Counted from the first letter of the stretch, positions 21,927-33,963 are shown. The stretch is 64,000 nucleotides of DNA from Pleurodeles waltl (GCF_031143425.1 NC_090437.1:1174688863-1174752862); one strand, 5' to 3'. Notes: a model not told the origin generated them from the letters alone. Numbers and translations are program-made.

Positions 21927-22879
21927 TACAGAAACCGGAAGAGTTATCATTCCATGAATGATGAATGTCCAGCTGGTATGTTTGGCAGACCAGTACATCT
22001 CCCATGTGAATGCCATGTTCCCTGGCTCAGTGCATGACGCGTACATCATGCGGAATAGCAGCATTCCTTATGTGATGGGTCAGCTCCAGAGGCACCGTGT
22101 GTGGCTAATTGGTGACTCTGGTTACCCCAACCTGTCATGGCTACTGACCCCAGGGAGGAATCCCAGGACAAGGGCAGAGGAACGCTACAATGAGGCCCAT
22201 GGGCGAACTAGGAGGATGATCGAGCGGACCTTCGGCCTCCTGAATGCCAGGTTCCGCTGCCTCCATATGACAGGTGGATCCCTATTCTACTCACCAAAGA
22301 AGGTATGCCAGATCATCGTGGCCTGCTGTATGCTTCACAACCTGGCTTTGCGTTGCCAGGTGCCTTTTCTGCAGGAGGATGGTCCAGATGGTGGTGTAGT
22401 AGCAGCTGTGGAGCCTGTGGAGAGTGAAGAGGAGGAAGCCAAAGAAGACGACATAGACAACAGGAACACGGTGATACTGCAATATTTCCAATGAAACAGA
22501 GGTAAGAATACAAACCGGCCTACTACATGTACTTAAACACTACTACCTCTCTACTGTCTGTCCTTTTCACCCAGTGTATGGTAACTGAGTTGTCACTTTC
22601 CCTTACGATTTCAGAGATGTGGGTCCCACAGTGTGACATCTGCTTTGTTTCCCCATGGACTACAGCTGTGTGACATTGGTATGTTGGCATCACAATGTAA
22701 ATAAGCATTTTGGCACTGTAATTACAGATAGATTTTTTCAAATTCACAGACAGAGTCCAGTCTATTAGTCTCACAGGTGCATTGTCCAAATGGGTCTGGG
22801 AAGTGGAGCTGGAGCAGTTTAAGGATGGACAGGGTGACAAAGTGGGACAGTGGGATGACAATCAGGGTGGTATCCTTTC

Positions 22880-24399
22880 TTGGCGGGGGTCTTGGCATCT
22901 TACTCTGTCTTCTTCCTGGATCTCTGGGACCGCTTGCGGGGTGGTTCTGCTTCTGCAGGGGGTGGGGTGCTGGTGGCCTGTTGGTCCTGTGGCGGGGCCT
23001 CCTGTCCACTAGCGCCGGCGGAGGTGGTGCGCAGTTCTTGGTCCATGCTAGTGTCAGGGGCCCTTTGTGGTGCCACAGTGTCCCTCAAAGTGGTCAGTAC
23101 CAGATTCAGCACCCCTACGATGGTGCCCAGGGCGGAGATGATGGTTCCGAGTTCCTCCCTGAACCCCAAATACTCTTCCTCCTGCAGGCGCTGGGTCTCC
23201 TGAAACCTGGCCAGTACCGTAGCCATCGTCTCCTGGGAGTGGTGGTATGCTCCCATGATGGAGGAGAGGGCCTAGTGGAGACTGGGTTTTCTGGGCCTGT
23301 CCCCCCACTGTCACACAGCAGCCCTCCCAGTTCCCCTGTTTCCCTGGGCCTCTGTCCCCTGGACCGTGTGCCCACTGCCACTGCCCCCAGGTCCCTGTTG
23401 TTGTTGGGGGTGGTGGGTTAACCGGGGTGCCCTGTAGTGGTGGACACACTGCTGCTTGATGTGTCCTGGAGACAGAGGTATGGGCCCGCTGAGTGGGTGC
23501 TGTGCTGGTGCTTCCAGAGGGGGGTAGGTCTGCAGTGGCCTGTGGCTGTGTGAGGGGAACCGACTGTCCTGAGGTCCCCGATGGGCCGGGCTGGTCATCT
23601 AGATCCAGGTCGACAGAGCTGCTGTCATCACTGTGGGCCTCTTCTGGGGGTGGAGTGGACATTTGTGGACCCTCCTGTGCGGTGACGTTGCGTAGGGGTC
23701 CTGCAGGGGTATAAAAGCATGATTATTGCATCTGTGTGTGCCATGGTGTTCAATGGGTGGGTGCCCGTGTCCCCCAGTGCTTGCATCCCTGTGTGGGGGC
23801 TTTTGTGACGGTGGTATGGGGGGGTTATGGGTATGTGCAGTGGGCATGCTTTGGTGATGGGTGTCCATGTTTTGTGGTCGCATACAGGGCTTGGTGTTGG
23901 GATAGGTGGGTTGTGATGGTGGGACATTTGCAAGGAGTAGGAGTGATGGGGGTGAGGGTGAGGGTATGTGTTGGCATGCAGGTGGGGTGGGGGGGATGAA
24001 GTAGTGAAGATGTGACTTACCAGAGTCCATTCCTCCAGATACTCCGCCGAGGCCCTCAGGATGCAGGATCGCCAAGACCTGCTCCTCCCATGTTGTAAAT
24101 TCTGGGGGAGGAGGTGGGGGTCCGCCGCCAGTCCTCTGCACTGCAATCCGGTGTCTGGATACCACGGAACGCACCTTCCCCCATAGGTCGTTCCACCTCT
24201 TCCTGATGTCATCCCGATTTCTTGGGTGCTGTCCCACTGCGTTGACCCTGTCGACTATTCTGCTCCATAGCTCCATCTTCCTTGCAATGGACGTCTTCTG
24301 CACCTGTGATCCGAATAGCTGTGGCTCTACCCGGATGATTTCCTCCACCATGACCCTGAGTTCCTCCTCCGAAAACCTGGGGTGTCTTTGCGGTGCCAT
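22880..24399 (-). pseudogene. Harbinger gene 1: Myb/SANT-like DNA-binding protein (copy B)
   Basis: Exon 1 is 24399-24021 (379 bp, donor GTAAGT), fully open, encoding MAPQRHPRFSEEELRVMVEE and the complete Myb/SANT-like domain through TTWEEQVLAILHPEG. Exon 2 starts at 23700 (CTGCAG acceptor) in the correct phase, with the acidic EEAHSDDSSS segment. The frame is then shifted near 23410, and a Glu codon has become TAG near 23273. Downstream is a helical region (TMATVLARFQETQRLQEEEY) and a basic tail with RKRSQRSRKK. The usual stop is changed, extending the frame past 22885. It converges on the transposase. Confidence 0.8.
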
Positions 24400-25001
24400 G
24401 GGGTGGTGTAGGTGATGTGTGGGGTGGATTGTGTGGTGATAAGTGTGGTGATGTGTATTGTTGTGTTGTGTGAAGTGTGTGGTAATTGTGTGGGTGATGG
24501 TAATATGTGCGTCTGGGTGCTCGATTCTTCTATATGGTCTCTCTCTCTGTGCGTCGTCCCGATTTTTTTGTGGTGGGGGTTTGTGGGTGATGTGGGTGTG
24601 TGTTTTATATTGTATTGGGTGTGTGGGAGTGGTGTGCGTATGTGTATCAGGTGTGTGTATTTGGATTTGTCCAATGTGGCTGTGTTTTGTATGAGTGTGT
24701 GTATTTTGAGTGCAGCGGTGTGTACCGCCAATGGAATACCGCGTTTGAAAGACCGCCGCGTGGATTCGTGTGTCGTGATAGTGTGGGCGTATTTCTGTTG
24801 GCGTGACGGTGTCGGTTTGGTTATCGCCAGTTTATCGCTGGCCTTTGGTGTGGCGGACTTCTGTGGGTGTCTGTATTTTGGCGGTTTCCGAGCTGTGGGT
24901 CATAATGACCGTGGCGGTTTACCGCGGCCGCGGCGGTGTGTTGGCAGTCTTCTGAACGCCGGTAGGCGCCTTTTACCGCCAATGTTGAAATGACCACCAA
25001 A

Positions 25002-25349
25002 AGTGTCTTAAGTCTTTCAAAAAGCAAACAAAGTTTCTTTCAAGCACCAACTACCTGGTTCGCGTGAAAAATCTCAGCAAAGGGCCACAGAGGAGGAGAA
25101 ACGTGGAAACAAAGGAGTGTGGCTGATTTCTCAGGCCGCACACAGTGATGCGTCATTTAGTTTCCACGCAGGGACGGCTGTGTGTCGATTTCTGGGCTTG
25201 GTCGTGGATCCTCTACGGGTTGTGGGGTTTTCAGACGCCCCAGGGACAGTGCGTGGATTTCCTGTGCTGGCAGGATGAAGTCACAGGAGCTGCGTCGATC
25301 CGGTGGGCGTTGCGTCAAATTTTCTACCGCACGGCAGGCGCTGAGTTGT
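25002..25349 (-). repeat. Continuation of the inverted LTR-like repeat, right of Harbinger B
   Basis: Its reverse complement aligns with 26600-26930 of the direct copy, for example AAATCGACACACAGCC versus AAATCGACGCAAAGCC and CCGGATCGACGCAG versus CCGGATCGACGCAA. Together with 15433-15695 it forms one truncated copy of about 610 bp that was split by Harbinger B. Confidence 0.65.
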
Positions 25350-27275
25350 GCCACCCACATAAGTAGCTCCTTAACCATGTCTCAGGCCTGCCATTGCAAG
25401 GCCTGTGTGTGCAGTTTCACTGCCACTTCGACTTCGCATTTAAAAGTACTTGCCAAGCCTTACACTCCCCTTTTTCTTCATATACGTCACTCCTAAGGTA
25501 AGCTCTAGGCAACCCATAGGGCATGGTGCAATGTAGGTAAAAGGCAGGACATGTACATGTGTGTTTTATATGTCCTGGTAATGGAAAACTCCTACATTTG
25601 TTTTCCCCTACTGTGAGGCCTGCTCCTTTCATAGGATAGCATTAGGGCTACCCTCATATACTGTTTGAGTGGTAGATCCTCATCAGAAAGGGGTAACCAG
25701 GTCATATTTTGGATGGCCAGAATGGTAATAGAAAACCCTGCTTATTGATGAGGCTGGATTTTATATTATTATTGTAGAAATGCCACTTTTAGAAAGTGAG
25801 CATTTTTCTGCACTTAAAATCCATCTGTGCTTTACAGCCTGTATCCAATCCACGCCTAGGTTGGGCTGGTTGACAGCTCCCTTGTGCATTTCACCAAGAG
25901 AACCACAAACACAGGATACTCAGTCACACCTGCACTCATCTGCATACTGAATGGGTCTTCCTGGGCTGGGAGGGTGGAGGGCCTGACACTTATATTTCAA
26001 AGGCTGGTGGCCTGCCCTCACACAATGAACTGCAAACCCCCTGCTGGGACCTTGGCAAACAGAACTGTACTGAAAGGGGACCTTGTGCACTTCAAAACCA
26101 CTCTTTGAAGTCTCCCCCACTTCAAAGGCGTTTTTGGTTATACAAACTGGGTCTCTGACACCACCAACTCAGACACTTCTGGACCTGAACTTACAACCTG
26201 CCAAGAGGAACTGCCTGGCTGCCCAAAGGACTCACCTGGACTGCTTTGCTGTAAAGGACTGCTGCCCTGCTTCCCTGCTTTCTGACTTTGTTGAGAAATG
26301 CTCTCCAAGGGCTTGGATTGAGCTTGCCTCCTGTTTTCTGAAGTCTCAGGGCCAAAAAGACTTCATCTCTTGAAGAAACTCCTTGTGCACCGAAAATCGC
26401 TGCACAGCCTGCTGGAAATAACGCACTGCCTGCACTGCGATGAGAAAATCGCAGCACCACCAAACCGGAACGACGCGGCCTGCCTTCCCGAGTAAAGAAT
26501 TTACACAGCGCCTGCCTTGTGGCCAGAAATTCAACACACAGACCACAGAATCGACGCACAGCCGAAACCGGAACAACGTAGCCCGACTTTTCGAGTGAAG
26601 AATTGACACAGCGCCTGCTGAGTGACAGAAAATTTGACGCATCGCCTACCGGATCGACGCAATGCCTGTGACTTCGTCCCACACGCCCAGGATTTCCCTG
26701 CATCATCCCTGGGTGTAAAAAAAAAACCTGCATCGCAGTGAGGAATCAAGCCATCGCACCGGAAATCGACGCAAAGCCCCTTGCAGCGTGGAAAGAAACA
26801 ACGCATCGTCTGTGCCGCACTGGGAATTCCTACGAACACCCTATTTTTCCACACATCTCCTCCTCTGCGGTCTCCTTGAGTGTAATTTTTTACGCAAACC
26901 AGGTACTTTGTGAAACCAAGAGACAACTGTTGATTTCTAATATTTAAGACTCTTTTTAAACTTGCAAAAGTGATATCTCAATTTGTGCTCATTGAATCTT
27001 TATAGTTTTGACCTTAATTTAACCAGATAAATATATTATAGCTTTCTAAACCTGTGTGGTGTATTTTTGTGGTGTTTTCAGTGTGTTACTGTATGATTTA
27101 TTGCACAAATAATTTACACAATTTCCTTCTACAATAAGCCTGAATGCTCAGTGCCAAGCTACCTGGGGTGGGCACAGGATAATTTGGATTGTGTGTGACT
27201 TACCCTGACTAGGATTGTGGTCCCTATTTGGACATAGGTGAATACCTCTACCAACTACAGGCCCCATTTCTAACA
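25350..27275 (+). repeat. LTR-like repeat, direct copy, 5'-truncated
   Basis: Homologous to the full copy at 50186-52431, with the same order of blocks. These are a CACCCACATAAGTAG start, a CCTTGCCAAGCCTT block, TTACATGTCCTGGTA-like sequence, a region of imperfect ATCGACGCA repeats (26380-26800), CCAGATAAATATATTA near the end and a terminal CCCCATTTCTAACA. The TG...CA ends and the AATAAA-like signal near the 3' end suggest a solo LTR, but no coding region links it to a family. Confidence 0.6.
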
Positions 27276-27780
27276 GTAAGCTTGCTCTCTGCAGCGATGA
27301 GGGGTATGGCATACATGTCTGGACTTAATATCGAAAGGCTGGAAGGAGGACTAGAGCTGAAGAATCAAGCAAGTTGGGAAGAACTTGGATCTGACGGCTG
27401 GGCATCAATTGAGTAATGTTTATCAGTGAAAAAACACCCAATACCCAATGAAAAGGATACGAGTATAAACAATTGGAAAGCACAATGTAGATAAACAATA
27501 GACCACCATAAATGATAGTTGTTATGCTCCTGGGAGAATGATCAGTCCATGGCTAAAAGATGAAGACCAGAGTACAGCAAGCTTTGCAATATGTCAGTTA
27601 GGACCTCACATGGCTTCCATGAGTGCCATCCAGTGGCAGTAGGGAAAATGTTTAATTCATTGTTATCTTCATTTTTCTGGTTAGTAATGCTTTTGCATAC
27701 ACTTACTTTGTATAAAAAGACAATTTATAATAAATTAAATAAATATATTTAGTATTCTGGCTCTTTGGAAGGTATCTATA
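27276..27780. other. Spacer, no gene recognised
   Basis: A short open frame (27228-27416) has no recognisable domain. The rest is AT-rich. Confidence 0.4.
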
Positions 27781-27784
27781 GAGT

Positions 27785-28030
27785 AGCTACATCTTGGCAG
27801 AGTGGTAGCCAAGAGGCTTCACTAGACCATGTTTCGACCCCATTTTCCCATCCGGTAATTCACATAAACAGCAGCCAATCCTTGTCTTCAACTCTACCCC
27901 AACTTTTTCTGTAGGAAAGCAGGAGTAATTAAAGCACCTGCCCGCCCCAACAAGTCTTCCACTGATATCCCTCCACCACCCTTCTTCCACAATGATGCCC
28001 CTTGCACACATTTACCTACTGCTGGCAGAA
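27785..28030 (+). mobile_element. Probable tRNA-derived SINE fragment
   Basis: TTGGCAGAGTGGTAG (27793 onward) fits a Pol III A box and GTTTCGACCCC (about 27831) a B box, at tRNA-like spacing. The downstream body is unrelated to the SINE at 21573. No target duplication or tail was identified, so the extent is approximate. Confidence 0.4.
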
Positions 28031-28267
28031 GATTGTAAGTATGTGTGTTAAACCCTTCAGAAAACTAAAAATCAGGAGGAATTACGCATGGTAATTCTGT
28101 GTCTGCACTGTTATTCTCCATTCCAAGGAGGAATTCCAGGCAGAGATACTGACCAGTTATGGTAATTTCGGCTCCTGGGAACCTACACATGGAATTCCGC
28201 CTACCACCTAATCAGGGCCTAAGTGTAAAATGATGACAGTGAAGACAAGGCAGATCTGCAAGAAATA

Positions 28268-28273
28268 TTTATT
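28268..28273 (-). terminator. Candidate polyadenylation signal of acox3
   Basis: AATAAA on the minus strand, about 540 bp downstream of the acox3 stop codon. It is the first good match in a plausible 3' UTR; others further away cannot be excluded. Confidence 0.4.
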
Positions 28274-28811
28274 GTTTTATAATCGGATACAGATTTTTTT
28301 AATGCTAACAGGCATTATATATTTCCAGAGGATAAAGTTATTAAAACATTTTATGTGCCCATAATAGGATTCACTTAGGAATCTAAAAACAACGTCTCAC
28401 CTAAATACTATGCAGTGTTTTAATAACCCTTAGAATAGCCTTGTTTGATAAATCATTGTCATTATTTGAATCAGACGGTTGCATGTTATAATCAATTATT
28501 TTGTTTTCTTAAAAATAATATTTTTATAATGTGGAATGTGTTTTGATTAACTTCCAAAAATATGCCCTAGAATGATCATTGTGCAAAGAGTCGCCTAAAC
28601 TAAATCAGCTTTAGTGGGTTGTTTTTCCCAGAAACAGACACTCACATCCCTTTCACAAATGGAAAAATATGACCGTGGGGTAGAACAGTTTAGGGCTGTT
28701 TAGTTATTTAATATCCGGTGTATGACGAAATCTGTTTCATAGTGGTTCTTTCAAACACTGCACGTCGGACCTTTTTGAAGCCAACCAAGCCATGTCCAAA
28801 TGCGATTCCGC
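28274..28811 (-). other. acox3: Probable acox3 3' untranslated region
   Basis: AT-rich sequence between the acox3 stop codon and the candidate AATAAA. No repeat or reading frame recognised. Confidence 0.45.
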
Positions 28812-28931
28812 TCACATTCTCGAGCGTAAAATGCCAACAGTTGGCTTTTTGGAACAGAATTCTGCCCACCATGACGGTCTCTCCAGCACTTTGTTTCCCT
28901 GGAGCACAGCAGTCCACAGATTTTTGTACAG
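28812..28931 (-). CDS. acox3: acox3 last coding exon (peroxisomal acyl-CoA oxidase 3)
   Basis: A 120-bp exon (39 codons plus TGA at 28812-28814) preceded by a TTTCAG acceptor. It encodes LYKNLWTAVLQGNKVLERPS, then a WWAEF motif, and ends Ser-Arg-Met. LYKNLW, VLER.SWW.EF and a PTS1-type tripeptide (usually SKL; SRM fits the consensus) are characteristic of the C-terminus of acyl-CoA oxidase 3. That enzyme desaturates branched-chain acyl-CoAs such as pristanoyl-CoA in peroxisomes, passing electrons from FAD to oxygen. The phase-0 junction fits the exon at 48580. Family knowledge is from memory of vertebrate ACOX3; no alignment was run. Confidence 0.9.
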   Translation of the reverse strand: MYKNLWTAVLQGNKVLERPSWWAEFCSKKPTVGILRSRM

Positions 28932-31470
28932 CTGAAACATAAGAATGATTATCAGAGTATGGACAGTAAAATGTACGCACTTGCACAATTGAAGGACTCA
29001 TTCCCGCACATCTTTGTTCAATGGCCATGCATCTATTATTCCTGGCTATATGCACTGTGCCTGTCCATATGCATGCTGCAGGTTGCCATGGCATCCTTGT
29101 GCAATGCTGAGTGAGAGGATGGTGTGGGAGGTCGGTGTGGAAGCTTGGTATGGGATATGATGGACTGAAATAGAGGATTTACGGGGCTGCAGTGGAAATA
29201 AGGTCCAAGCCTGGTATTCTTCACTGAAAAGTCAACATTAACGGGGCTCCTGTCACTCTTACATTGACGAGGAGCTGCTCGCATCCAACATACACTGTCT
29301 TCCACTACTGTGGGGAACACAGCTTCTGTATGACACTTGCGTATTTTCAAACTAGACCAGATCATGGTGTACTGGAGTTATATGTGGTAACTGTCACCTC
29401 AGCTACTTTGGTCACTAGAATCATTGAATTGCTTTTCCTGGATTAAGGACTCGTTTGTCAGGTACATATTAATTACGGGCTTTGAGAATAGTCTGAGGAT
29501 AGGGGCTCTGCTGCTTACCGTTCATCATAAAAACATTTATTGCCACGGACAATATTTGTAGTCAAGCAGAATTTAATGTGGGGAACAACTTCGGAAAAAA
29601 TATTAGAATTAGAATCCCTGTTACTTTTCAGGCTGAGTTCTGTGATATTGTGAGGGACACTCCAGGTCTTTCGCAGGCTTAGAAAATCTCACCCCATTTT
29701 TGTAATGTTCCCGATCTTAAAACAACCTTACTGTATGCAATTTACCAATAATTATTGGTAAATTACATACAGTAAGGTTGTCAAGCCTTCACTAAAAAAA
29801 TGAACACTGAATCCGAATTCTTTTTAGTAAAGGCTTGACTTTCCTTTCTTTGCACAACATAGTTGGAGAAATAAATGCTTTATATGCCTGCTTCCACCGC
29901 TCACAGGTTAAATGCAGAAAACAATAAAGCTATTTTGTTACTCTACCTGGGGGATGAGTAGCAGGATATTTTAGATTTGTATGGGGCATTCTATTTCTTC
30001 GCTTCAATTCGAACGTGCTATTTGTTAACAACAGTTCATTTTTGGTGTTGTGCTGGGGGAGGGTAGCACTAAGCAGTGCAAAATAGATTCATTTTTGTTA
30101 CTATGGGAGTCTGGTCACGCCACAAGCAGTTAAAGGAGAGATTACATGCTGAGGGGCATGCAAACGACTAGGAGGAGACGCAGCAGTACGTTTTTGTTAT
30201 AAACCCATGTTTTTATTTTATTTTTTGCTGACTTACAGTTCTTGCTCAAATGTGAGGTGGTCTTTGTCCAGTGTGGCATCTTTGGTGTACATTAGGTCAC
30301 ATAAGGCTTTTTCTCTTTATCTCTTACATGTTGCTAGGTACTAGCTAGAGTTGGTCATTTTTGGTTGGATTGATCTAGGGCACTACCACAGTCGCAGTGA
30401 CCAAGCGGTGGTTGCCAATCTGCTTAGGGGTGGGTGTTTTTCCCTGTGTAGAAGAAGTGGAGGAGGGGGAGGCAACATCCACGGTGGAGTATCGAGTGTG
30501 GGACTAGGTCACTTTTTATCCCTCGCAGCTCCGGTGTGGCTCTGGTTTCACAATTGGCATAGCCTGCTGCTCTGCTTGTGTTAGACGACTACTGCACCTG
30601 TCCAGCAGAAATATATAGCTGCACACCAGCAGCAGGCGTCGCACATTTTGTTACTACATCTCTTCAGCACTGTAATATACCACCTCGAAGTCGTACATCC
30701 CTCAACCTACTACTGAGTCGCAAAAAGTCACAGCAGGTGCTAAAAACCCAGCCTTTGATAAAAACACATTTCTTTTCTTTTTGGTTCCTTTAAATTAATA
30801 TTTGAAAGTCATGCACTCAGTGACTTTTCAGAAATGTTTAATGACCTGCCTACTCTGATGCACTAATATTGCACTTAGTAACCAGCTCTGTAGAAGTTCA
30901 TTAACTTTCATTGCAATAGAACTCTGGAATGTAATTTAATTTTCCTCATTACCTCTGCTTCAAGGCAGCTATGCTCACCTTCCATCCTATTACACTCTTC
31001 CCTATGTAAACGTATGCAAGACTTATTGTGTGACCTCACACGCATAAATACACCCTTCAAAGCACTAGTACATTCACTAGTAAAAAGAAAATGGATGTTA
31101 ACAACTGGCATTTTCAGAAAATTGATAAGTGTGCAGCCTTTTATGGAGGCCTGTTTCATGTAATTTTGGATATCTTCTAACTGAGGTGCAGGGGGACCAA
31201 ATTATGCAACACACAAAGAAAGAACATTCAGAAGAGGTTGTGGGCTAAGTTGGATTCAATACTGTAAGAAGTGATCACAACTTCCAATGCCGCAGAACTT
31301 TGTTCCAAATTGGTTAAAGCAAACACAGACTTTGATTCAAGCAATGCGGTAGTACATTCAAGTACCATGTATATGAAGAGTGTGGGAATGAAAAAGAATG
31401 AGAAAATGGTCTGAATGATAGAAATTTGACAATACCAGTGCCTTCAACAGTTAAAAGGGATGCCTAGTAA
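28932..31470. other. acox3 last intron, first part
   Basis: Intronic sequence without recognised genes. It contains two adjacent hairpins (29723-29838, listed separately). Between 30340 and 30790 there is a less AT-rich block of unknown origin. Confidence 0.5.
29723..29838. repeat. Two adjacent hairpins
   Basis: 29723-29780 is a 58-bp near-perfect palindrome (one mismatch between arms) centred on AATTATT. Immediately after, 29781-29798 pairs with 29821-29838 (18-bp stem, one mismatch) around a 22-base loop. No coding sequence. It could be the core of a foldback element or a structured replication or transcription site. Confidence 0.75.
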
Positions 31471-31560
31471 CAAGAAATGATTGTAGTTGTTGTGGTAAGA
31501 AGGGCTATATTGTGAAAATGCGCAGATAAAAAAGGGACATTGAATTGAGAAGGAGACAGA
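31440..31560 (+). pseudogene. Remnant of a retroelement gag zinc knuckle
   Basis: One frame reads NDCSCCGKKGYIVKMRR followed by a stop. It has the spacing of a CCHC knuckle (C-x2-C-x4-H-x4-C), with His replaced by Tyr and the last Cys by Arg. Flanking frames are broken. It suggests an old LTR retrotransposon or LINE ORF1, but nothing else of that element was recognised. Confidence 0.35.
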
Positions 31561-33126
31561 GTCTACACAGGTGACCTCTTATTGATAACACATGGATTAG
31601 ATAATGAATAAGACAATCCAACATGTCCGGGTCATTAAGTATAGGCAAGAAGATTTCCTGACTTAATTATCATCAATATGTACCATCATTACACAATTAT
31701 TTGGGAGAAATTATGTACTGTAAAACTCACACTTAAGTCCATGTTCTTTTGAAGGGTAAGTCTAAGCATAGATGATTCTTTTAGATGTATAGAGCAACTA
31801 AAGGAGAAAATGGCAGATATAAAGATCTACACATCTAGATCAGACCAGAGCGGTCCCTGCATTAAGATACTGTGCTCCTCGCAGTTGGAGGATCGTACTA
31901 TTCCCTTTGTTGATGATTCAACCCTCAGCAATACCCTAATTGGCTTAATCGGTGCACACCAGCTTCTAGGATTACCGTATTACACGAATCCTGAAATACT
32001 CAAATATTATAAAGCACTGTGTTTTATTCTGATAGTTGATTTGCTAAAAGTGATAACCCAAGATTTATTGATTGAAATTTGTAGTAATGATAATGGATGA
32101 CATAGCCACCGTGACCACGAAAAAAGGCACCATTACAACCGCCCGAACAGGAGACAAGCAAACAATGTGTAACATCTTACTTCAAACCATACTGCCAATA
32201 CCCTGATTATTGGAATGACTGCACAATAATCCCAACAGAATGAGACAGTGAAGATGGACCACAGTGACAAAGTCTGGGTGGAATCAACTCAACAAGGTGA
32301 AAATCAAAGTAAGATCCCAACAAACCAACTCGCCTGATCGAAGAGATTTCAGGTACCGTAATCCGAGTCTGGGCTGGAGGGAAGATGCCATGCTGCGGGA
32401 AAACTGCCATCTGCTTACAGAGGGCTGATGAAGGTCAGCTCTCTTGAAGAACAGTTGATCCCACTTCATATGGGTTAAAGGGGTAGGACGTATGAAAGGA
32501 TGATGACAACAGACTTGTGGGAGACTAGCTCCTCCATAAGTAGACCCACATGTAGTAGTAAGGGCAGCATCTAAATAATGATTCCCTGCCAAATGCCTAC
32601 TACTTTTGCATGATTCCTGAGGTCCATCACCTGCACACTGAGCTAACAAGGTAATGATTTCTTGCCTATGTTCACATGCTCAACTGATTAAGAAATCTGG
32701 GCAGGTGAGTGATTTTATTGTCACTCCTCGTCCACTCTCTGACAAACCATTAAAAGTATGGGTCTCACAAACCTCAGTCCTCTCATCTCCTGCACGTTTG
32801 TATTGCCCATTATACATTTACAACCTCAGCCCATGAGATAATGCTACTCATTTTCCTTGTTATTCATCTTTCCCTCTGTTACTTCATTGTGAATCTTGGT
32901 AAAAAGAAAGCATCAGAAAGAACTGCACTTCTCCCACAGCTGCTGTGGTTGTGGCCAATCGTCACTTTAATATCACTGCTGACACCTCTTTTATAGGGTG
33001 ATTAGTACCCCAGGAGAACGCTATGTCCATGCCTTAAAGTTTCCTTCCATGTGTGCAGGGCTTACGCCAATGTGTAGAAATCCCCACACAGGACCCTGGG
33101 GAGGCTGCTGCATGCGGTGGAAACAT
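31561..33126. other. acox3 last intron, no feature recognised
   Basis: AT-rich then balanced sequence with only short open frames. A 96-codon frame (31810-32100) shows no known motif. Confidence 0.45.
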
Positions 33127-33963
33127 TAAGGCCTTCATTACAACCCTGGAAGTCGGTGTTAAAGTGGCGGTAAGACCGCCAACAGGCCGGCGGTAAAAAA
33201 AAATGAATCACGACCATGGCGGAAACCGCCAACATAGACAGTCACTTTAACACTCCGACCGCCACGGCGGTAAAAACAAACACTCCGGCGGTCACCGCCA
33301 ACAGATAAGCGGAAGACAATGTACCGCCCACCCTATCACAAGATGCCAATCTGCCACCTTTTCCGGGGCGGAACCAACACGAACGAAAACACGGCGGAAA
33401 CAGGACTTGGAAGGGAAAACACTCACCTCTCCACACCCCACGAGGAACCAGGACGCCATGGAGCCAGAACTCCAGATATTCCCTGCGATGGTCTTCCTGC
33501 TCCTCTATCAGGAGCACCAAAGATGGCAGTGACGACCACGGTGAGTACTGCACCTACAACACAGGAGAGGGGGGAGGGAAAAGAGATTGACACACACACA
33601 CGCAACACCCCCACCCACAACAACATACACACAAATACATGGCGCAACATTACATATACACCCCCCACTGGAAGAACGCAAGGACAAAAGGAAATGAGTT
33701 GAACGATTGTAATCATGAAAAATCCAGTAGTCAAAACTCGAAATACAGTATATACAATCCAGATAGTGCACCAATTATTGTCCGTGGACCACTGGGCTCA
33801 AAATGCATGGGCGAGGCCCACACATGATACAAGACTTCAAACGGAGAGAACGCTGCAGGGGGATCAGATCGAAATGAAACAGGCAACTCAGGAGGAGGGG
33901 GCACCTCAGCCTGATGAATGCACGACGCCACTGCTCCACGAGGGGGCTCCATGCCCACTGCTG

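Larger units (their letters stand above)
15765..22494 (+). pseudogene. HARBI1-like Harbinger transposase (copy B), intron 2 missing
   Basis: Exon 1 is 15765-15847 (83 bp) but its start codon is ATA, not ATG. Exon 2 starts at 21090 after a CATAG acceptor and encodes PPVYRPLVDLSTMEERHV. A 4-bp loss near 21310 shifts the frame. GAIDGTH (first Asp) is at about 21505. A SINE interrupts the gene at 21573-21926. The frame resumes with VHDAYIMRNSS (second Asp) and IERTFG (Glu), ending in an acidic tail and a stop at 22494. At about 22110 the coding sequence runs directly from the Trp-Leu-Ile codons to GGTGACTCTGG: the 99-bp intron seen in A, C and D is precisely absent. Gene 3 is antisense within intron 1. 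Confidence 0.8.
15696..24998 (-). mobile_element. PIF/Harbinger DNA transposon copy B, three-gene type
   Basis: A 9303-bp element with ends GGCGGTCATTACAACCCTGG and, inverted, GGTGGTCATTTCAACATTGG. It is flanked by AAA (15693-15695 and 24999-25001). Orientation is opposite to A: the gene 3 side is on the left. It is the longest copy because of a 1.3-kb 30-bp minisatellite and a SINE insertion. The subterminal GGCGGT-rich block present in C (about 33180-33420) is deleted here. B lies inside an older LTR-like repeat. Confidence 0.9.

Noticed and set aside
28708..29094. A 128-codon minus-strand frame
   Set aside because: It overlaps the acox3 last exon in another frame. The frame with the acceptor, stop and LYKNLW motif is the real one.
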